From contig JAJZBI010000025.1 of assembly GCA_021798985.1 (NCBI GenBank), positions 1 to 55,867 on the forward strand: DNA of 55,867 bases, given 5' to 3'. The notes beneath the pieces are model-generated. The model was not told the DNA's origin, made no database searches, and saw nothing but the letters and a program-made list of their open reading frames with translations. This DNA comes from Actinomycetes bacterium. GTDB taxonomy: Bacteria; Actinomycetota; Acidimicrobiia; Acidimicrobiales; Bog-793. The translations under genes were made by a program, and so were the position numbers. Below, piece after piece: positions 23,971-32,714 of this stretch (position 1 is the stretch's first letter; every line of letters starts with the position of its first letter).

Positions 23971-25371
23971 ATGGGAGCACCCAGCGCGTCGTTCTCCGTG
24001 ACCATGCGCATCGAGCTCGACGACCCCCGGGGCGTCGGCTCGGTGACGACAGCGCTCGGGGACGCCGGCGGCGTGGTGATCGCCCTCGACGTCGTCGAGC
24101 CCCGCCAGAACGGCCTCGTGGTCGACCTCACCTGCAACGCGATCGACGAGGGCCACGCCGACCGGCTGCGGGCGGCGGTCAACGCCGTCGAAGGCGCGAA
24201 CGTGCGGGCCGTCAGCGACCGCACCTTGCTGCTGCACCTCGGCGGCACCCTGGCCGTCGCGCCGCGCGTGCCGCTGCGCACCCGTGACGACCTGTCGATG
24301 GTCTACACGCCGGGGGTCGCGCGGGTGAGCCGCGCCATCGCCGCCGACCCGGCGGCGGCGCGCAACTTGACGATCAAGCGCAACACCGTCGCCGTCGTCA
24401 CCGACGGCTCGGCGGTGCTCGGCCTCGGCAACATCGGTCCCGCCGCCGCCCTCCCCGTGATGGAGGGCAAGGCGGTGCTCTTCAAGCGGTTCGCCGACGT
24501 GGACGCCTGGCCGGTCTGCCTCGCGACCCAGGACGTCGACGAGATCGTGCGCATCGTGGAGTGCCTCGCCCCGGTCTATGGGGGGATCAACCTCGAAGAC
24601 ATCGCCGCCCCGCGGTGCTTTGAGGTCGAGCGGCGCCTGCGCAAGTCCCTCGACCTGCCGGTGTTCCACGACGACCAGCACGGCACGGCAATCGTCGTGC
24701 TCGCCGCCCTCACCAACGCGTTGCGCGTCGTCGACAAGGCGCTCGGCTCGACCCGCGCGGTGGTGCTCGGCGCCGGCGCCGCCGGCGTGGCGATCACCAA
24801 GCTGTTGCTGGCGGCGGGCATCGGCGACGTCGTCGCCGTCGACCGCCAGGGGATCTTGACGCCCGACATGGCCGACCTCGACGAGGACCGCGCCTATGTC
24901 GCCGAGCACACCAACCTCGAGCGGCGCTCGGGTGGGATCGTTGAGGCAATGAAGGGCGCCGACGTCTTCATCGGCGTCGCCGGAGCCGGCCTGATCGACG
25001 AGACGCACCTCGCCGCGATGGGCCGCGACCCGATCGTCTTCGCGCTCGCCAACCCCGACCCCGAGATCGACCCGGCGCTCGCTCGGGCGAGCGCCGCGGT
25101 GGTCGCCACCGGGCGCAGCGATGAGCCCAACCAGATCAACAACGTCCTCGTCTTCCCCGGGCTCTTCCGCGGCCTGCTGAACGTCGGGGCCCGCAAGATC
25201 ACGACGGAGATGAAGCTCGCCGCCGGCCTCGCGCTCGCCGCGGTGGTCGGCGAGGACGAGCTGTCGCCCGCCTACATCGTGCCGACGGTCTTCAACCCCG
25301 GCGTGGTCCCCGCCGTCGCCGGAGCGGTCGAGCGGGTCGCCGAACGCTCGCTGCAGCGGCCCGCGAGCTAG
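23971..25371 (+). CDS. NAD-dependent malic enzyme with N-terminal ACT domain
   Basis: The 466-residue enzyme oxidatively decarboxylates malate to pyruvate. An N-terminal ACT-like domain (about 1-88; [22 protein letters not shown]) should bind a small regulatory ligand. The malic N domain follows, with catalytic Tyr Y112 in [24 protein letters not shown], and [15 protein letters not shown]. The metal site is in [15 protein letters not shown] and FHDDQHGTA. The NAD domain has the Rossmann motif [12 protein letters not shown], and NPDPEI marks the usual loop. Length and order match bacterial ACT-malic enzymes. The start ATG lacks a clear ribosome site; a CTTGCC inverted repeat and AGATAG lie just upstream. 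It converges with the acyl-CoA dehydrogenase-like gene, with a 4-nt overlap at the stops. Confidence 0.93.
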   Translation: MGAPSASFSVTMRIELDDPRGVGSVTTALGDAGGVVIALDVVEPRQNGLVVDLTCNAIDEGHADRLRAAVNAVEGANVRAVSDRTLLLHLGGTLAVAPRVPLRTRDDLSMVYTPGVARVSRAIAADPAAARNLTIKRNTVAVVTDGSAVLGLGNIGPAAALPVMEGKAVLFKRFADVDAWPVCLATQDVDEIVRIVECLAPVYGGINLEDIAAPRCFEVERRLRKSLDLPVFHDDQHGTAIVVLAALTNALRVVDKALGSTRAVVLGAGAAGVAITKLLLAAGIGDVVAVDRQGILTPDMADLDEDRAYVAEHTNLERRSGGIVEAMKGADVFIGVAGAGLIDETHLAAMGRDPIVFALANPDPEIDPALARASAAVVATGRSDEPNQINNVLVFPGLFRGLLNVGARKITTEMKLAAGLALAAVVGEDELSPAYIVPTVFNPGVVPAVAGAVERVAERSLQRPAS

Positions 25372-26396
25372 GGCGCGGGCGAGAGGCGCTCGAGCAGCTC
25401 GCCTTTGATCGCGGCGGTCTGGCCGAACACGAGCAGAAAGCTGGCCTCGCGGGCCAGGCGCTCGGCCGGATCGCCGCGCAGCACTGCCCGACCGCCGGTG
25501 CGCGCCACGAGCCGCGCGGCGAGGCGGTGGGCAAGGAGCGCGGCCTCGGCGCGCGCCGCCGCGAGCGCGTTGTTCGCGGCGCGGTCCAGCCGGGCGCGGG
25601 CTGTTGCGAGGGCGGGGTGGTCGGCGTTCGGCCCGGCCTCGCCAAGAAGCAGCAGGCAGCGCCGCCCGAGGCCGAGGGCGAACGAGCCGTTCGCCCGCAG
25701 CGAGGCGGCATCGCGCCGGCGCCACTGCGCGTCCTCCTCGACGCCGATCACCGCCTCGGGATCGACGAGCAGGCCCGAGAAGCTCAGCGAGACGGTGCCG
25801 CTCGCGCCCATCGCGCCGAGCCCGAGCGGCGTCACGGCGAGCTGCGCGCCCGGGCGCGCCTCGACCAGGCACCACAACACGTCGCCCGCGTCGGTACGTG
25901 CGCCGACGAGGAGGAGGTCGACACGTCCGAAGCCGCTCACCCAGTCCGCGCGGCCCTCGAGCCGCCACCCGCCCGCCTCGTCGCGCGCCCGCAGCGGCGG
26001 TGGGCCGGGCCGGCGCAGCCCGGCATACGCGATGCCGGCGCGCACCGCCCCGGAGCACAGCGGTGCCAGCAGGCGGTCGCGCAGCGCCGGCGGGCCGGCT
26101 TCGACGGCGCGCAGCGCGCCGTGGTGCTGGCCGAGGACGAAGGCCGTGGTGAGGCAGCCGCTCGCCAGCTCCTCGACGGCGCGGAAGAACGTCTCCCGGT
26201 CGACCCCGAGTCCGCCGGCCGAGCGCGGCCCTGCCAAGCCGTAGAAGCCGGCAGCCGCCAGGGCGTCGAGGCGCTCGAGCGGCACGAGCGGCGAGGCATC
26301 GACCTCGCTGGCGCTCGGGGCGAGGACCTCGTCCGCGAGCTGGCGGGCGGCGACGATCACGCCGTGATCGTCGGTCGGAACGGCATCGCGGACCAT
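25368..26396 (-). CDS. Acyl-CoA dehydrogenase-like flavoprotein
   Basis: A 342-residue member of the acyl-CoA dehydrogenase superfamily. The N-terminal helical domain (about 1-100) has GFYGLAGPRSAGGLGVDRETFFRAVEELASG and AFVLGQHHGAL. The middle beta domain includes GRADWVSGFGRVDLLLVGARTD and PLGLGAMGASGTVSLSFSG, the FAD/substrate region. The C-terminal helical domain is short and I cannot find a clear catalytic Glu, so it may be a divergent or flavin-dependent monooxygenase-like member rather than a true beta-oxidation enzyme. The start ATG is 4 nt from a run of Arg/Pro codons and has no strong site. It is divergent from the aldo/keto reductase across a 317-nt gap. Confidence 0.78.
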   Translation of the reverse strand: MVRDAVPTDDHGVIVAARQLADEVLAPSASEVDASPLVPLERLDALAAAGFYGLAGPRSAGGLGVDRETFFRAVEELASGCLTTAFVLGQHHGALRAVEAGPPALRDRLLAPLCSGAVRAGIAYAGLRRPGPPPLRARDEAGGWRLEGRADWVSGFGRVDLLLVGARTDAGDVLWCLVEARPGAQLAVTPLGLGAMGASGTVSLSFSGLLVDPEAVIGVEEDAQWRRRDAASLRANGSFALGLGRRCLLLLGEAGPNADHPALATARARLDRAANNALAAARAEAALLAHRLAARLVARTGGRAVLRGDPAERLAREASFLLVFGQTAAIKGELLERLSPAP

Positions 26397-26713
26397 GGCC
26401 CGACCCTACCGAGGCGCAGGCGACGGCACCTGGAGAGGCGGCCGCCCCGGCGCGATGGCGCCGAGGGACCGCCTGCGCCCGCCAATGCGACTGGGCGGGC
26501 GCGCGTCGCCTAGCGTTTGCTTGTCGCTTGTGACGGCGGGGAGCGGCTCGACCAGGCGCTGGCGACGAAGGCGGGCGGTCAGGCGCGAACCGTCACGGCA
26601 GGCCCGGGGGCGCGCCAGTCGCTGCCACCCCGCGCCGGCGTGCGGTGCGGTTTTTGTGCGATGCGATGAGCAGACTGATGGCGTGACGAAGCAGACCAAT
26701 GCGAGGAGCTGAG
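26397..26713. promoter_or_regulatory. Divergent intergenic region, acyl-CoA dehydrogenase-like / aldo-keto reductase
   Basis: No gene is supported in this 317-nt stretch. It should hold both promoters. A TAGCGT hexamer (26511-26516) like those before leaderless genes is present, but it is about 200 nt from the plus-strand start. A T5 run at 26651-26655 and the direct repeat TGCGATGCGATG (26657-26668) lie closer to the reductase. The ribosome site GAGGAG is at 26703-26708. Confidence 0.4.
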
Positions 26714-27733
26714 ATGAGTGAACGCGGTGCCACGACCCTTCCGACGAACCAGCTCGGGCGGACCGACCTGCACCTCACCCGCGTCGGCCTGGGCGCCTGG
26801 GCGATGGGCGGCGGTGGCTGGGTCTTCGGCTGGGGCGGCCAGGACGACGACGAGTCCGTCGCCGCCATCCGCCGGGCGCTCGAGCTCGGGGTCAACTGGA
26901 TCGACACGGCGGCTGTCTACGGCTTTGGCCACTCCGAGGAGGTGATCGGCCGCCTGCTGCGCCAGCTGCCCGATGCCGAGCGCCCCTATGTCTTCACCAA
27001 GTGGGGCGTGCGCCAGAACCCAGACGGCAAGATGCTGCCGACCAAGCGCGTCGGCGACCCGGCGTTCTTGCGCCAAGAGCTCGAGGCGAGCCTGTCGCGC
27101 CTCGGGGTGGACCAGATCGACCTCTACCAGGTCCACTGGCCCGCCGAGGACGGCACACCGGTCGAGGAGTACTGGGGCGCCATGCTCGAGATGAAAGACA
27201 AGGGCCTCGTGCGCCACATCGGCCTGTCGAATCACGGCGTGGACCTGCTCGAGCGCGCCGAGGCGGTCGGCCACGTCGACTCCCTCCAGCCGCCGCTCTC
27301 GCTGCTCAATCGCGACGCGGCCGGCGAGATCGTGCCGTGGTGCGCCGACCACGGCACCGGCGTCATCGTCTACAGCCCGATGCAGGCGGGCCTGTTGACC
27401 GGCGCCTTCTCCGCCGAGCGGGTGGCGGCGCTCCCCGAGGACGACTGGCGGCGCAAGGCGCCGCTGTTCAACGGCGCGGCGCTCGAGGCGAACCTCGCGT
27501 TCGTCGACGCGATGCGGCCGATCGCCGAGCGGCACGGCTGCAGCCTCGGGGCGGTGGCGATCGCCTGGACGCTGTCGTTGCGCGGCGTCACCGGCGCCAT
27601 CGTGGGCGCCCGGCGCCCCGCCCAGGTGGACGGCTGGATCTCGGCGGCCAGCCTGGAGCTCGACGAAGCCGACCTCGCCGCGCTCGCCACGGCGCTGCGC
27701 GAGACCGGCGCCGGCAGCGGCCCGCTCGGCTGA
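26714..27733 (+). CDS. Aldo/keto reductase
   Basis: The 339-residue protein is a TIM-barrel NADPH-dependent reductase. The catalytic tetrad is visible: D64 and Y69 in NWIDTAAVYGFGHSEE, K96 in YVFTKWG, and H141 in LYQVHWP. RHIGLSNHGVDLLERAEAV, YSPMQAGLLTGAF and TGAIVGARRPAQVDG (NADPH-phosphate site) are typical of the AKR subgroup related to YajO/perakine reductase. ATG 26714 has GAGGAG at 6 nt; the frame extends 5 codons upstream, without reason to use them. The physiological aldehyde or ketone is unknown. It converges with the MarR gene 12 nt downstream. Confidence 0.92.
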   Translation: MSERGATTLPTNQLGRTDLHLTRVGLGAWAMGGGGWVFGWGGQDDDESVAAIRRALELGVNWIDTAAVYGFGHSEEVIGRLLRQLPDAERPYVFTKWGVRQNPDGKMLPTKRVGDPAFLRQELEASLSRLGVDQIDLYQVHWPAEDGTPVEEYWGAMLEMKDKGLVRHIGLSNHGVDLLERAEAVGHVDSLQPPLSLLNRDAAGEIVPWCADHGTGVIVYSPMQAGLLTGAFSAERVAALPEDDWRRKAPLFNGAALEANLAFVDAMRPIAERHGCSLGAVAIAWTLSLRGVTGAIVGARRPAQVDGWISAASLELDEADLAALATALRETGAGSGPLG

Positions 27734-27744
27734 GCTCGCCCGCC

Positions 27745-28209
27745 TCAGCGCTCGGCGAGGCGGGAAAGGACGGGGATCGCCGCGGCGAGCTGGGCCAGCT
27801 CTTTCGGGCTCAGCTCGCCGAGCGCCTCGGCGATCCAGGCGTTGCGCAGCCGCCGGGTCTCGGCAAGGACCCGGCGGCCCTCCTCGGTGATGGCGATGAC
27901 CGCCTGGCGGCGGTCGCGCTCGTGCGGGGCCCGCACGGCGTAGCCGTGGGCCTCGAGCGCGGCGATCACCCGGGTCATCGAGGGCGGCTGGACGCGCTCG
28001 GCCTCAGCCAGCTCGGTCGGTGAGCAGCTGGTGAGCCGCTCGAGGGAGGCGAGCGCGGAGAGCTGGCTCAAGGTGAGCGACTCGTCCCCGCGCTCGACGC
28101 GCAACCGTCGCGCCAGGCGCAAGACGGCGATCCGCAGGCCGGCAGCGAACTCCCCGTCGGGGGGCTCGGGACGCGTCGCGCCGGCTGGTCGGTCGGTGGC
28201 ACTCGCCAT
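27745..28209 (-). CDS. MarR-family transcriptional regulator
   Basis: A 154-residue winged-helix protein. LTLSQLSALASLERLTSCSPTELAEAERVQPPSMTRVI covers the helix-turn-helix (about 46-83), and VRAPHERDRRQAVIAITEEGRRVL (about 92-115) is the beta-wing with the conserved D-R. C-terminal helices would form the dimer interface. MarR proteins respond to phenolic or oxidised ligands and usually control neighbouring genes. Here the neighbours are the upstream M20 peptidase gene on the same strand (51 nt between) and the convergent aldo/keto reductase. No clear operator can be seen. Confidence 0.9.
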   Translation of the reverse strand: MASATDRPAGATRPEPPDGEFAAGLRIAVLRLARRLRVERGDESLTLSQLSALASLERLTSCSPTELAEAERVQPPSMTRVIAALEAHGYAVRAPHERDRRQAVIAITEEGRRVLAETRRLRNAWIAEALGELSPKELAQLAAAIPVLSRLAER

Positions 28210-28259
28210 GGGCCGCGAGGCTAGGCGAGCGGCACGGACCGACCGGGGACCCTCGCGCC

Positions 28260-29717
28260 TCAGCGCTCGGCCGGCAGGCTGGCGAGGACGTGCGCCACGC
28301 TGGCCGTGACCGCCTTGGCCGTCGGTAGGTGCAAGGACTCGTCGGGACCGTGCTCGTTCGAGCCTGGCCCGAGCACTCCGGTGGCAAGGAACTGGGTCCC
28401 GGGGAAGCGGTGGCCGAGCGAAGCCATGAAGGGGATCGACCCGCCGACGCCGGCGACGCCCGGCGGCGCGCCGAAGTAGGCGAGGGACGCCTCGCGGCTG
28501 GCGCGCGCCAGCCAGGGGGCCGCCGGCGGGGCGTCCCAGCCCTGCCCGGGCTCGCCGGGGACGAAGCGGACCCTGGCGCCAGCCGGCGGGTCGGCGGTGA
28601 GCGCGCGGCTGATCGCCGCGGTGGCCGCCTCGGCGTCACAGGTGGGCGGGAGGCGGAACGAGAGCATCAGCGAGGTCGAGGGGCGCAGCACGTTGCCGGC
28701 GTCCTCGAGCGCCGGCAGGCCGGCGGCACCGATCACGGTCAGGCTCGGCGACCAGGTCCCCGCCAGGCGACGCTCGGCCACGCTCGCGCCGGTGAGCTCG
28801 AGGCCTGCGACGGTGGGGAAGGATTCCGCCGCGGCACCGCCGAGCGCCTCGGCGAGCTCGGCGATCTCGTGGCGGCGGTGCTCGGGGACCTCGACGTGCA
28901 GGGCCTGCAGGCGCAGCTCGCCGGTCTGCTCGTCCTCAAGGCGGCTGAGGAGCTGGCGGGCGATGCGGAAGGAGTCCGGGACGATGCCCCCGGCCATGCC
29001 GCTGTGGACGCCGACGTCGAGCACCTGGACCTCGAGGACGCCGTTCACGTTGCCCCGCAGCGAGCTCGTCGTCCAGAGGCGGTCGAAGCTGAGGCCGCCC
29101 GAGTCCAAGCAGCACACCAGGCGCACGTCGCCGAGGCGATCGGCGAGGTGCTCGACGTAGGCGGGAAGGTCGGGGCTGCCGCTCTCCTCGCTCGCCTCCG
29201 CGAGCAGCACGCAGCGGCCATGGCGCGTGCCGGTCGCGGCGAGCGACTCGAGGGCGACCATCGCGGCGAAGCTGGCGTAGCCGTCGTCGGCGGCGCCGCG
29301 CCCATAGAGCCGGTCGCCCTCGCGCACTGCGGTGAAGGGGCCGAGGCCGGCGCGCCAGGACCCGAGCGGCGGTTGCTTGTCGAAATGGCCATAGAGCAGG
29401 GTCGTCGTGGCGGCGCGCGCCGGGTCGGTCGCCGGGACCTCGACCACAACCACCGGGCTGCGGCCCCCGAGGCGCACGATCTCGGCGTGCACGCCGGGGA
29501 TGGCGCGGGCGGCGCAGAAGCCGCGCAGCAGCTCGGCGGCCTGGTCGAGGTGGCCGTGGTCGGCCCAGGCGGCGTCGAAGCTCGGCGACAGGCACGGGAT
29601 CTCGACGTAGCGCTCGAGCACCGGGAGCGCGTCGCGCTCCCAGCGCTCGTCCACCTCGGCGGCGAGCGCCTGGGTGTCGAGCGGCCCGAGCGCGGGCATG
29701 CCCTCGTTTGTCTCCAT
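28260..29717 (-). CDS. M20-family metallopeptidase (dipeptidase)
   Basis: The 485-residue protein is a di-zinc M20 peptidase of the CNDP/dipeptidase type. Metal ligands are H111 in LLYGHFDKQPP, D145 in YGRGAADDGY (bridging Asp), E178 in EASEESGSPD (with catalytic E177), D205 in CCLDSGGL, and a late His in GSNEHGPDESLHLP. The lid domain occupies about 215-390. The start at 29717 has AGGAGG 5 nt upstream; the frame continues to 29912 only as antisense of glmU. Such enzymes cleave dipeptides or acylated amino acids in the cytoplasm. It is divergent from the glmU-like gene, with 52 nt between start codons, and probably in operon with the downstream MarR gene. Confidence 0.92.
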   Translation of the reverse strand: METNEGMPALGPLDTQALAAEVDERWERDALPVLERYVEIPCLSPSFDAAWADHGHLDQAAELLRGFCAARAIPGVHAEIVRLGGRSPVVVVEVPATDPARAATTTLLYGHFDKQPPLGSWRAGLGPFTAVREGDRLYGRGAADDGYASFAAMVALESLAATGTRHGRCVLLAEASEESGSPDLPAYVEHLADRLGDVRLVCCLDSGGLSFDRLWTTSSLRGNVNGVLEVQVLDVGVHSGMAGGIVPDSFRIARQLLSRLEDEQTGELRLQALHVEVPEHRRHEIAELAEALGGAAAESFPTVAGLELTGASVAERRLAGTWSPSLTVIGAAGLPALEDAGNVLRPSTSLMLSFRLPPTCDAEAATAAISRALTADPPAGARVRFVPGEPGQGWDAPPAAPWLARASREASLAYFGAPPGVAGVGGSIPFMASLGHRFPGTQFLATGVLGPGSNEHGPDESLHLPTAKAVTASVAHVLASLPAER

Positions 29718-29757
29718 GTCGCCTCCTTCGCCGACGCGCGCCGCGCCGTCCGTGGGA

Positions 29758-29763
29758 AAGAAT
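29758..29763 (+). promoter_or_regulatory. -10-like AAGAAT for a probable leaderless start
   Basis: AAGAAT ends 6 nt before ATG 29770, which lacks a Shine-Dalgarno site. Confidence 0.35.
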
Positions 29764-29769
29764 GCATCG

Positions 29770-30882
29770 ATGCCGCACCGCAAGCTTGCCGCGATCGTGC
29801 TCGCCGCTGGGGAGGGCACACGGATGCGCTCCCCGCTCCCCAAGCCGCTGCACCGCCTCTGCGGGCGAGCGATGGTCCTCCACGTCCTCGACGCGCTGGC
29901 CGAGCTGCCCATCGAGCGCGTGGTGGTGGTCGTCGGCTATCGCTCGGCCGAGGTGACCAAGACCTTGCAGGCCGAGGCGCCAGCGTCGCTGCGCCTCGAG
30001 TTCGTCGAGCAGACCCGCCCGCTCGGGACCGGCGACGCCGCCGCCGTGGCCCTCACCGCTTTCCCCGACGGCTACGCCGACGGCCCCGAGGAGGGCGACC
30101 TCGTCGTGCTGCCCGGCGACACCCCGCTGCTCACGCCGGCGACCCTCGCCCCCCTCGTCGAGGAGCACCGCCGCAGCGAGGCGGCGGCCACCTTGCTCAC
30201 CGCCCGCCTCGCGGACCCGAGCGGCTACGGCCGGGTGCTGCGGGCCAAGGACGGTCGCGTCGCTCGCATCATCGAGCAGGCGGACGCCAGCGAGGAGGAG
30301 CGGTTGATCGACGAGGTGAGCACCTCGATCTACTGCTTCCGCCACACCGTGCTGGCACCCAGCCTGCGCCGGCTCCTGCCGAACAACGCCCAGGGCGAGT
30401 ACTACCTGACCGACACGGTGACCGTGCTGCACGACGCCGGCTACGTCGTCGGCTCGGTGCTCGCCGAGGACCCCCGCGAGGCCGTCGGGGTGAACGACCG
30501 CCTCCAGCTCGCCTTCGCCGAGGGGGAGCTGCGCCGGCGGATGAACGAGCGCCTCTTGCGCGCGGGCGTGACGATGACCGACCCGGCGAGCACCTACCTC
30601 GACGCCAGCGTGCGGGTCGAAGAGGACGTGACGCTGCTGCCGGGATGTGTGCTCGAGGGCACGACGACGATCGGCCGCGGCGCGGTGATCGGGCCGCACA
30701 CCCACCTCGTCGACTGCGCCGTGGGCGAGCGCGCCCGCGTCGAGCACAGCGTCGCGGAGCGCTCGGTGATTGGCGAGGACGCCGTGGTCGGCCCCTTCGC
30801 CCACCTGCCGCCGGGCAGCCGGTTGGCGCCGGGCGCCCTCACCGGAGCATTCTTCCGGGCGGAGGGCACCGGCACGCCCTGA
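29770..30882 (+). CDS. glmU: GlmU-like UDP-GlcNAc pyrophosphorylase, truncated C-terminus
   Basis: The product (370 residues) matches the uridyltransferase half of GlmU, which makes UDP-N-acetylglucosamine for peptidoglycan: LAAGEGTRMRS at 11-21, PKPLH with K25, QTRPLGTGDAA, VLPGDTPLL and GEYYLTDTV. A left-handed beta-helix begins near residue 250 but stops after the FAHLPPGSRLAPGALTGAFF rung. The segment with the acetyltransferase catalytic residues (the conserved GHLTYLGD-type turn and later rungs) is missing, so full-length GlmU (450-480 aa) is shortened by about 100 residues. The stop is followed after 27 nt by prs, leaving no space for a frameshifted tail. Either acetylation is done elsewhere or this is a separate pyrophosphorylase clade. 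Confidence 0.85.
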   Translation: MPHRKLAAIVLAAGEGTRMRSPLPKPLHRLCGRAMVLHVLDALAELPIERVVVVVGYRSAEVTKTLQAEAPASLRLEFVEQTRPLGTGDAAAVALTAFPDGYADGPEEGDLVVLPGDTPLLTPATLAPLVEEHRRSEAAATLLTARLADPSGYGRVLRAKDGRVARIIEQADASEEERLIDEVSTSIYCFRHTVLAPSLRRLLPNNAQGEYYLTDTVTVLHDAGYVVGSVLAEDPREAVGVNDRLQLAFAEGELRRRMNERLLRAGVTMTDPASTYLDASVRVEEDVTLLPGCVLEGTTTIGRGAVIGPHTHLVDCAVGERARVEHSVAERSVIGEDAVVGPFAHLPPGSRLAPGALTGAFFRAEGTGTP

Positions 30883-30909
30883 GGCGGCGGTGCGGGGCGG
30901 GGGGCGGAG

Positions 30910-31962
30910 ATGGGTCGAGCGGAGCCAGTACTGGGAGCGGGTGTGGACGCGGACGAGGAGATGCGGACGGCGGGCGAATGGGAGCACGAGCTCGAGACGC
31001 TCTCGCGGCGTCGGCTCGTGCTCTTGAGCGGCCGGGCGCACCCCGGTCTCGCCGAGGAGATCGCCGACCACCTGCGCACCCACCTCGGCGACGCCAACCT
31101 GCGCGAGTTCGCCGACGGCGAGATCCACGCCCGCTTCTCCGAGTCGGTGCGCGGGGCGGACGTCTTCATCATCCAGCCGCACGCCCGGCCGGTGAACGAC
31201 TCGCTGATGGAGCAGCTCATCATGGTGGACGCGGCCAAGCGCGCCTCGGCGGGGCGTATCACGGCGGTCTGCCCCTACTACGGCTACTCCCGCCAGGACC
31301 GCAAGTCCTCGGGGCGCGAGCCGATCACGGCCAAGCTCGTCGCCGACCTGCTCTCGACCGCCGGGGTCTCGCGCGTCATCAGCGTCGACCTGCACTCTGG
31401 CCAGGTGCAGGGCTTCTTCGACTTCCCCGTCGACCACCTTGTTGCCTGGCCGGTCCTGATCTCGTACCTGAAGACCCACGGCGGCGACGGCTTCGTCGTC
31501 GTCTCGCCCGACGCCGGGCGCGTGCACGTCGCCGAGCGCTACAGCCAGCAGCTCGGCACCGACCTCGCCTTCGTGCACAAGCGCCGGCCGCCCGGCCAGG
31601 CGAACGTCGTGGAGGCGCTCGAGGTGATCGGCGACGTCCGCGGGCGGCGCTGCGTGATCGTCGACGACATGATCGACACCGCCGGCACGATGTGCGCGGC
31701 CGCCGCCCGGCTCGTCGAGGAGGGGGCGACCGAGGTCTGGGCGATGGCGACGCATGCCATCTTGTCGGGACCGGCGACCGAGCGCCTCGAGCGCGCCCCG
31801 ATCGCCAAGGTCGTGGTGACGAACACCTTGCCGCTGCCGGCCGAGCGGCGCATCGCCAAGCTCGAGGTGCTCTCGATTGCCCAGGTGATCGCCTCGGCGA
31901 TCGACGCCGTTTTCGAGGACAGCTCGGTCTCCAAGCTCTTCGGCGGCCAGAACCTCAGCTGA
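30910..31962 (+). CDS. prs: Ribose-phosphate pyrophosphokinase
   Basis: PRPP synthetase, about 320-350 residues, supplies PRPP for nucleotides, histidine and tryptophan. Landmarks are LLSGRAHPGLAEEIADHL, FADGEIHARFSESVRGADVF, the catalytic/flexible loop YYGYSRQDRKSSGREPI, the metal-binding DLHSGQVQGFFDFPVDHL, and the PRPP-binding CVIVDDMIDTAGTMCAAA. The conserved order glmU-prs matches other Actinobacteria. The annotated ATG at 30910 has weak spacing to a G-rich run. An in-frame GTG at 30943 has GGGAG 5 nt upstream and gives an N-terminus closer to homologues, so the true start may be 30943. Confidence 0.95.
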   Translation: MGRAEPVLGAGVDADEEMRTAGEWEHELETLSRRRLVLLSGRAHPGLAEEIADHLRTHLGDANLREFADGEIHARFSESVRGADVFIIQPHARPVNDSLMEQLIMVDAAKRASAGRITAVCPYYGYSRQDRKSSGREPITAKLVADLLSTAGVSRVISVDLHSGQVQGFFDFPVDHLVAWPVLISYLKTHGGDGFVVVSPDAGRVHVAERYSQQLGTDLAFVHKRRPPGQANVVEALEVIGDVRGRRCVIVDDMIDTAGTMCAAAARLVEEGATEVWAMATHAILSGPATERLERAPIAKVVVTNTLPLPAERRIAKLEVLSIAQVIASAIDAVFEDSSVSKLFGGQNLS

Positions 31963-31992
31963 CGCCCGGCCGAGCCCCCCGGGCCGATGGCG

Positions 31993-31998
31993 TAGAAT
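31993..31998 (+). promoter_or_regulatory. Candidate -10 TAGAAT before rplY
   Basis: TAGAAT lies 84 nt before the rplY start, in the 120-nt gap after prs. An AAGGAG ribosome site follows at 32070-32075. No strong -35 is visible. Confidence 0.4.
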
Positions 31999-32082
31999 CT
32001 CGCGGTTCGCTGCACCTCTGGGCGCTTCGCGCCGCGGGCGGCGAGCCGCCCGTCGGACCCGTCGACTTCAAGGAGCCCTCAC

Positions 32083-32709
32083 ATGGCCGAGATCCGCCTC
32101 GCCGCTGAAGCCCGCGCCGAGCGCGGAAGCGCCGCCAGCCGCCGCACGCGTCACTCCGGGCGCGTCCCGGGCGTGCTGTACGGCCATGGCAGCGGGCCGG
32201 TCGCGCTCAGCGTCGACGCCCGCGAGCTGCGCGCCGCGCTCGCCGCTGGCGGGCCGAACGCGCTCTTCGACCTCGCGCTCGGCGGGGACGTGCACCTGGC
32301 GATCGCCCGGGAGGTGCAGCAGCACCCCGTCCGGCGCACCGTGGCCCACATCGACTTCCAGCTCGTCGCCCGCGACGAGCTCGTGCATGGCGACGTGCCG
32401 GTCGAGCTCGTCGGCGAGCCGGTCGAGGTGAACCGAGGCGGCGGGACCGTCGAGCACGTCGTCGTGTCGCTGTCGGTGCGCGCCAAGCCCGCCGACCTGC
32501 CCGCCGCGATCGAGCTCGACATCAGCGGCCTGCAGATCGGCGACACCGTCCGCTTCGGCGACGTCCGCCTGCCCCGCGGCGTGAGCTGCGAGCTCGACCC
32601 CGACACCGTGATCGCCGTGGCCGCGCCGCCCCGCGTCGAGGCGCCCGAGGCGGCCGCCTCGACCGAGACGGCCGGCGAGGCCGCCGGTGGCGAGTCCGCG
32701 GAGGGCTGA
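32083..32709 (+). CDS. rplY: 50S ribosomal protein L25, long (CTC) form
   Basis: The 208-residue protein is the general-stress-type L25/Ctc, which binds 5S rRNA in the large subunit. The N-terminal domain has RGSAASRRTRHSGRVPGVLYG, the RNA-binding loop, and HPVRRTVAHIDFQLV; the C-terminal TL5-like beta domain has VPVELVGEPVEVNRGG and LPRGVSCELDPDTVIAV, with an acidic Ala/Glu tail. AAGGAG lies 7 nt before the ATG. Its stop lies just upstream of the pth gene, which begins with an unusual codon and is probably translated by coupling. Confidence 0.95.
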   Translation: MAEIRLAAEARAERGSAASRRTRHSGRVPGVLYGHGSGPVALSVDARELRAALAAGGPNALFDLALGGDVHLAIAREVQQHPVRRTVAHIDFQLVARDELVHGDVPVELVGEPVEVNRGGGTVEHVVVSLSVRAKPADLPAAIELDISGLQIGDTVRFGDVRLPRGVSCELDPDTVIAVAAPPRVEAPEAAASTETAGEAAGGESAEG

Positions 32710-32714
32710 GCCTC

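Noticed and set aside
28329-32108. Plus-strand ORF of 1259 codons
   Set aside because: It covers parts of the M20 peptidase (antisense), glmU and prs in another frame; no family pattern appears in it.
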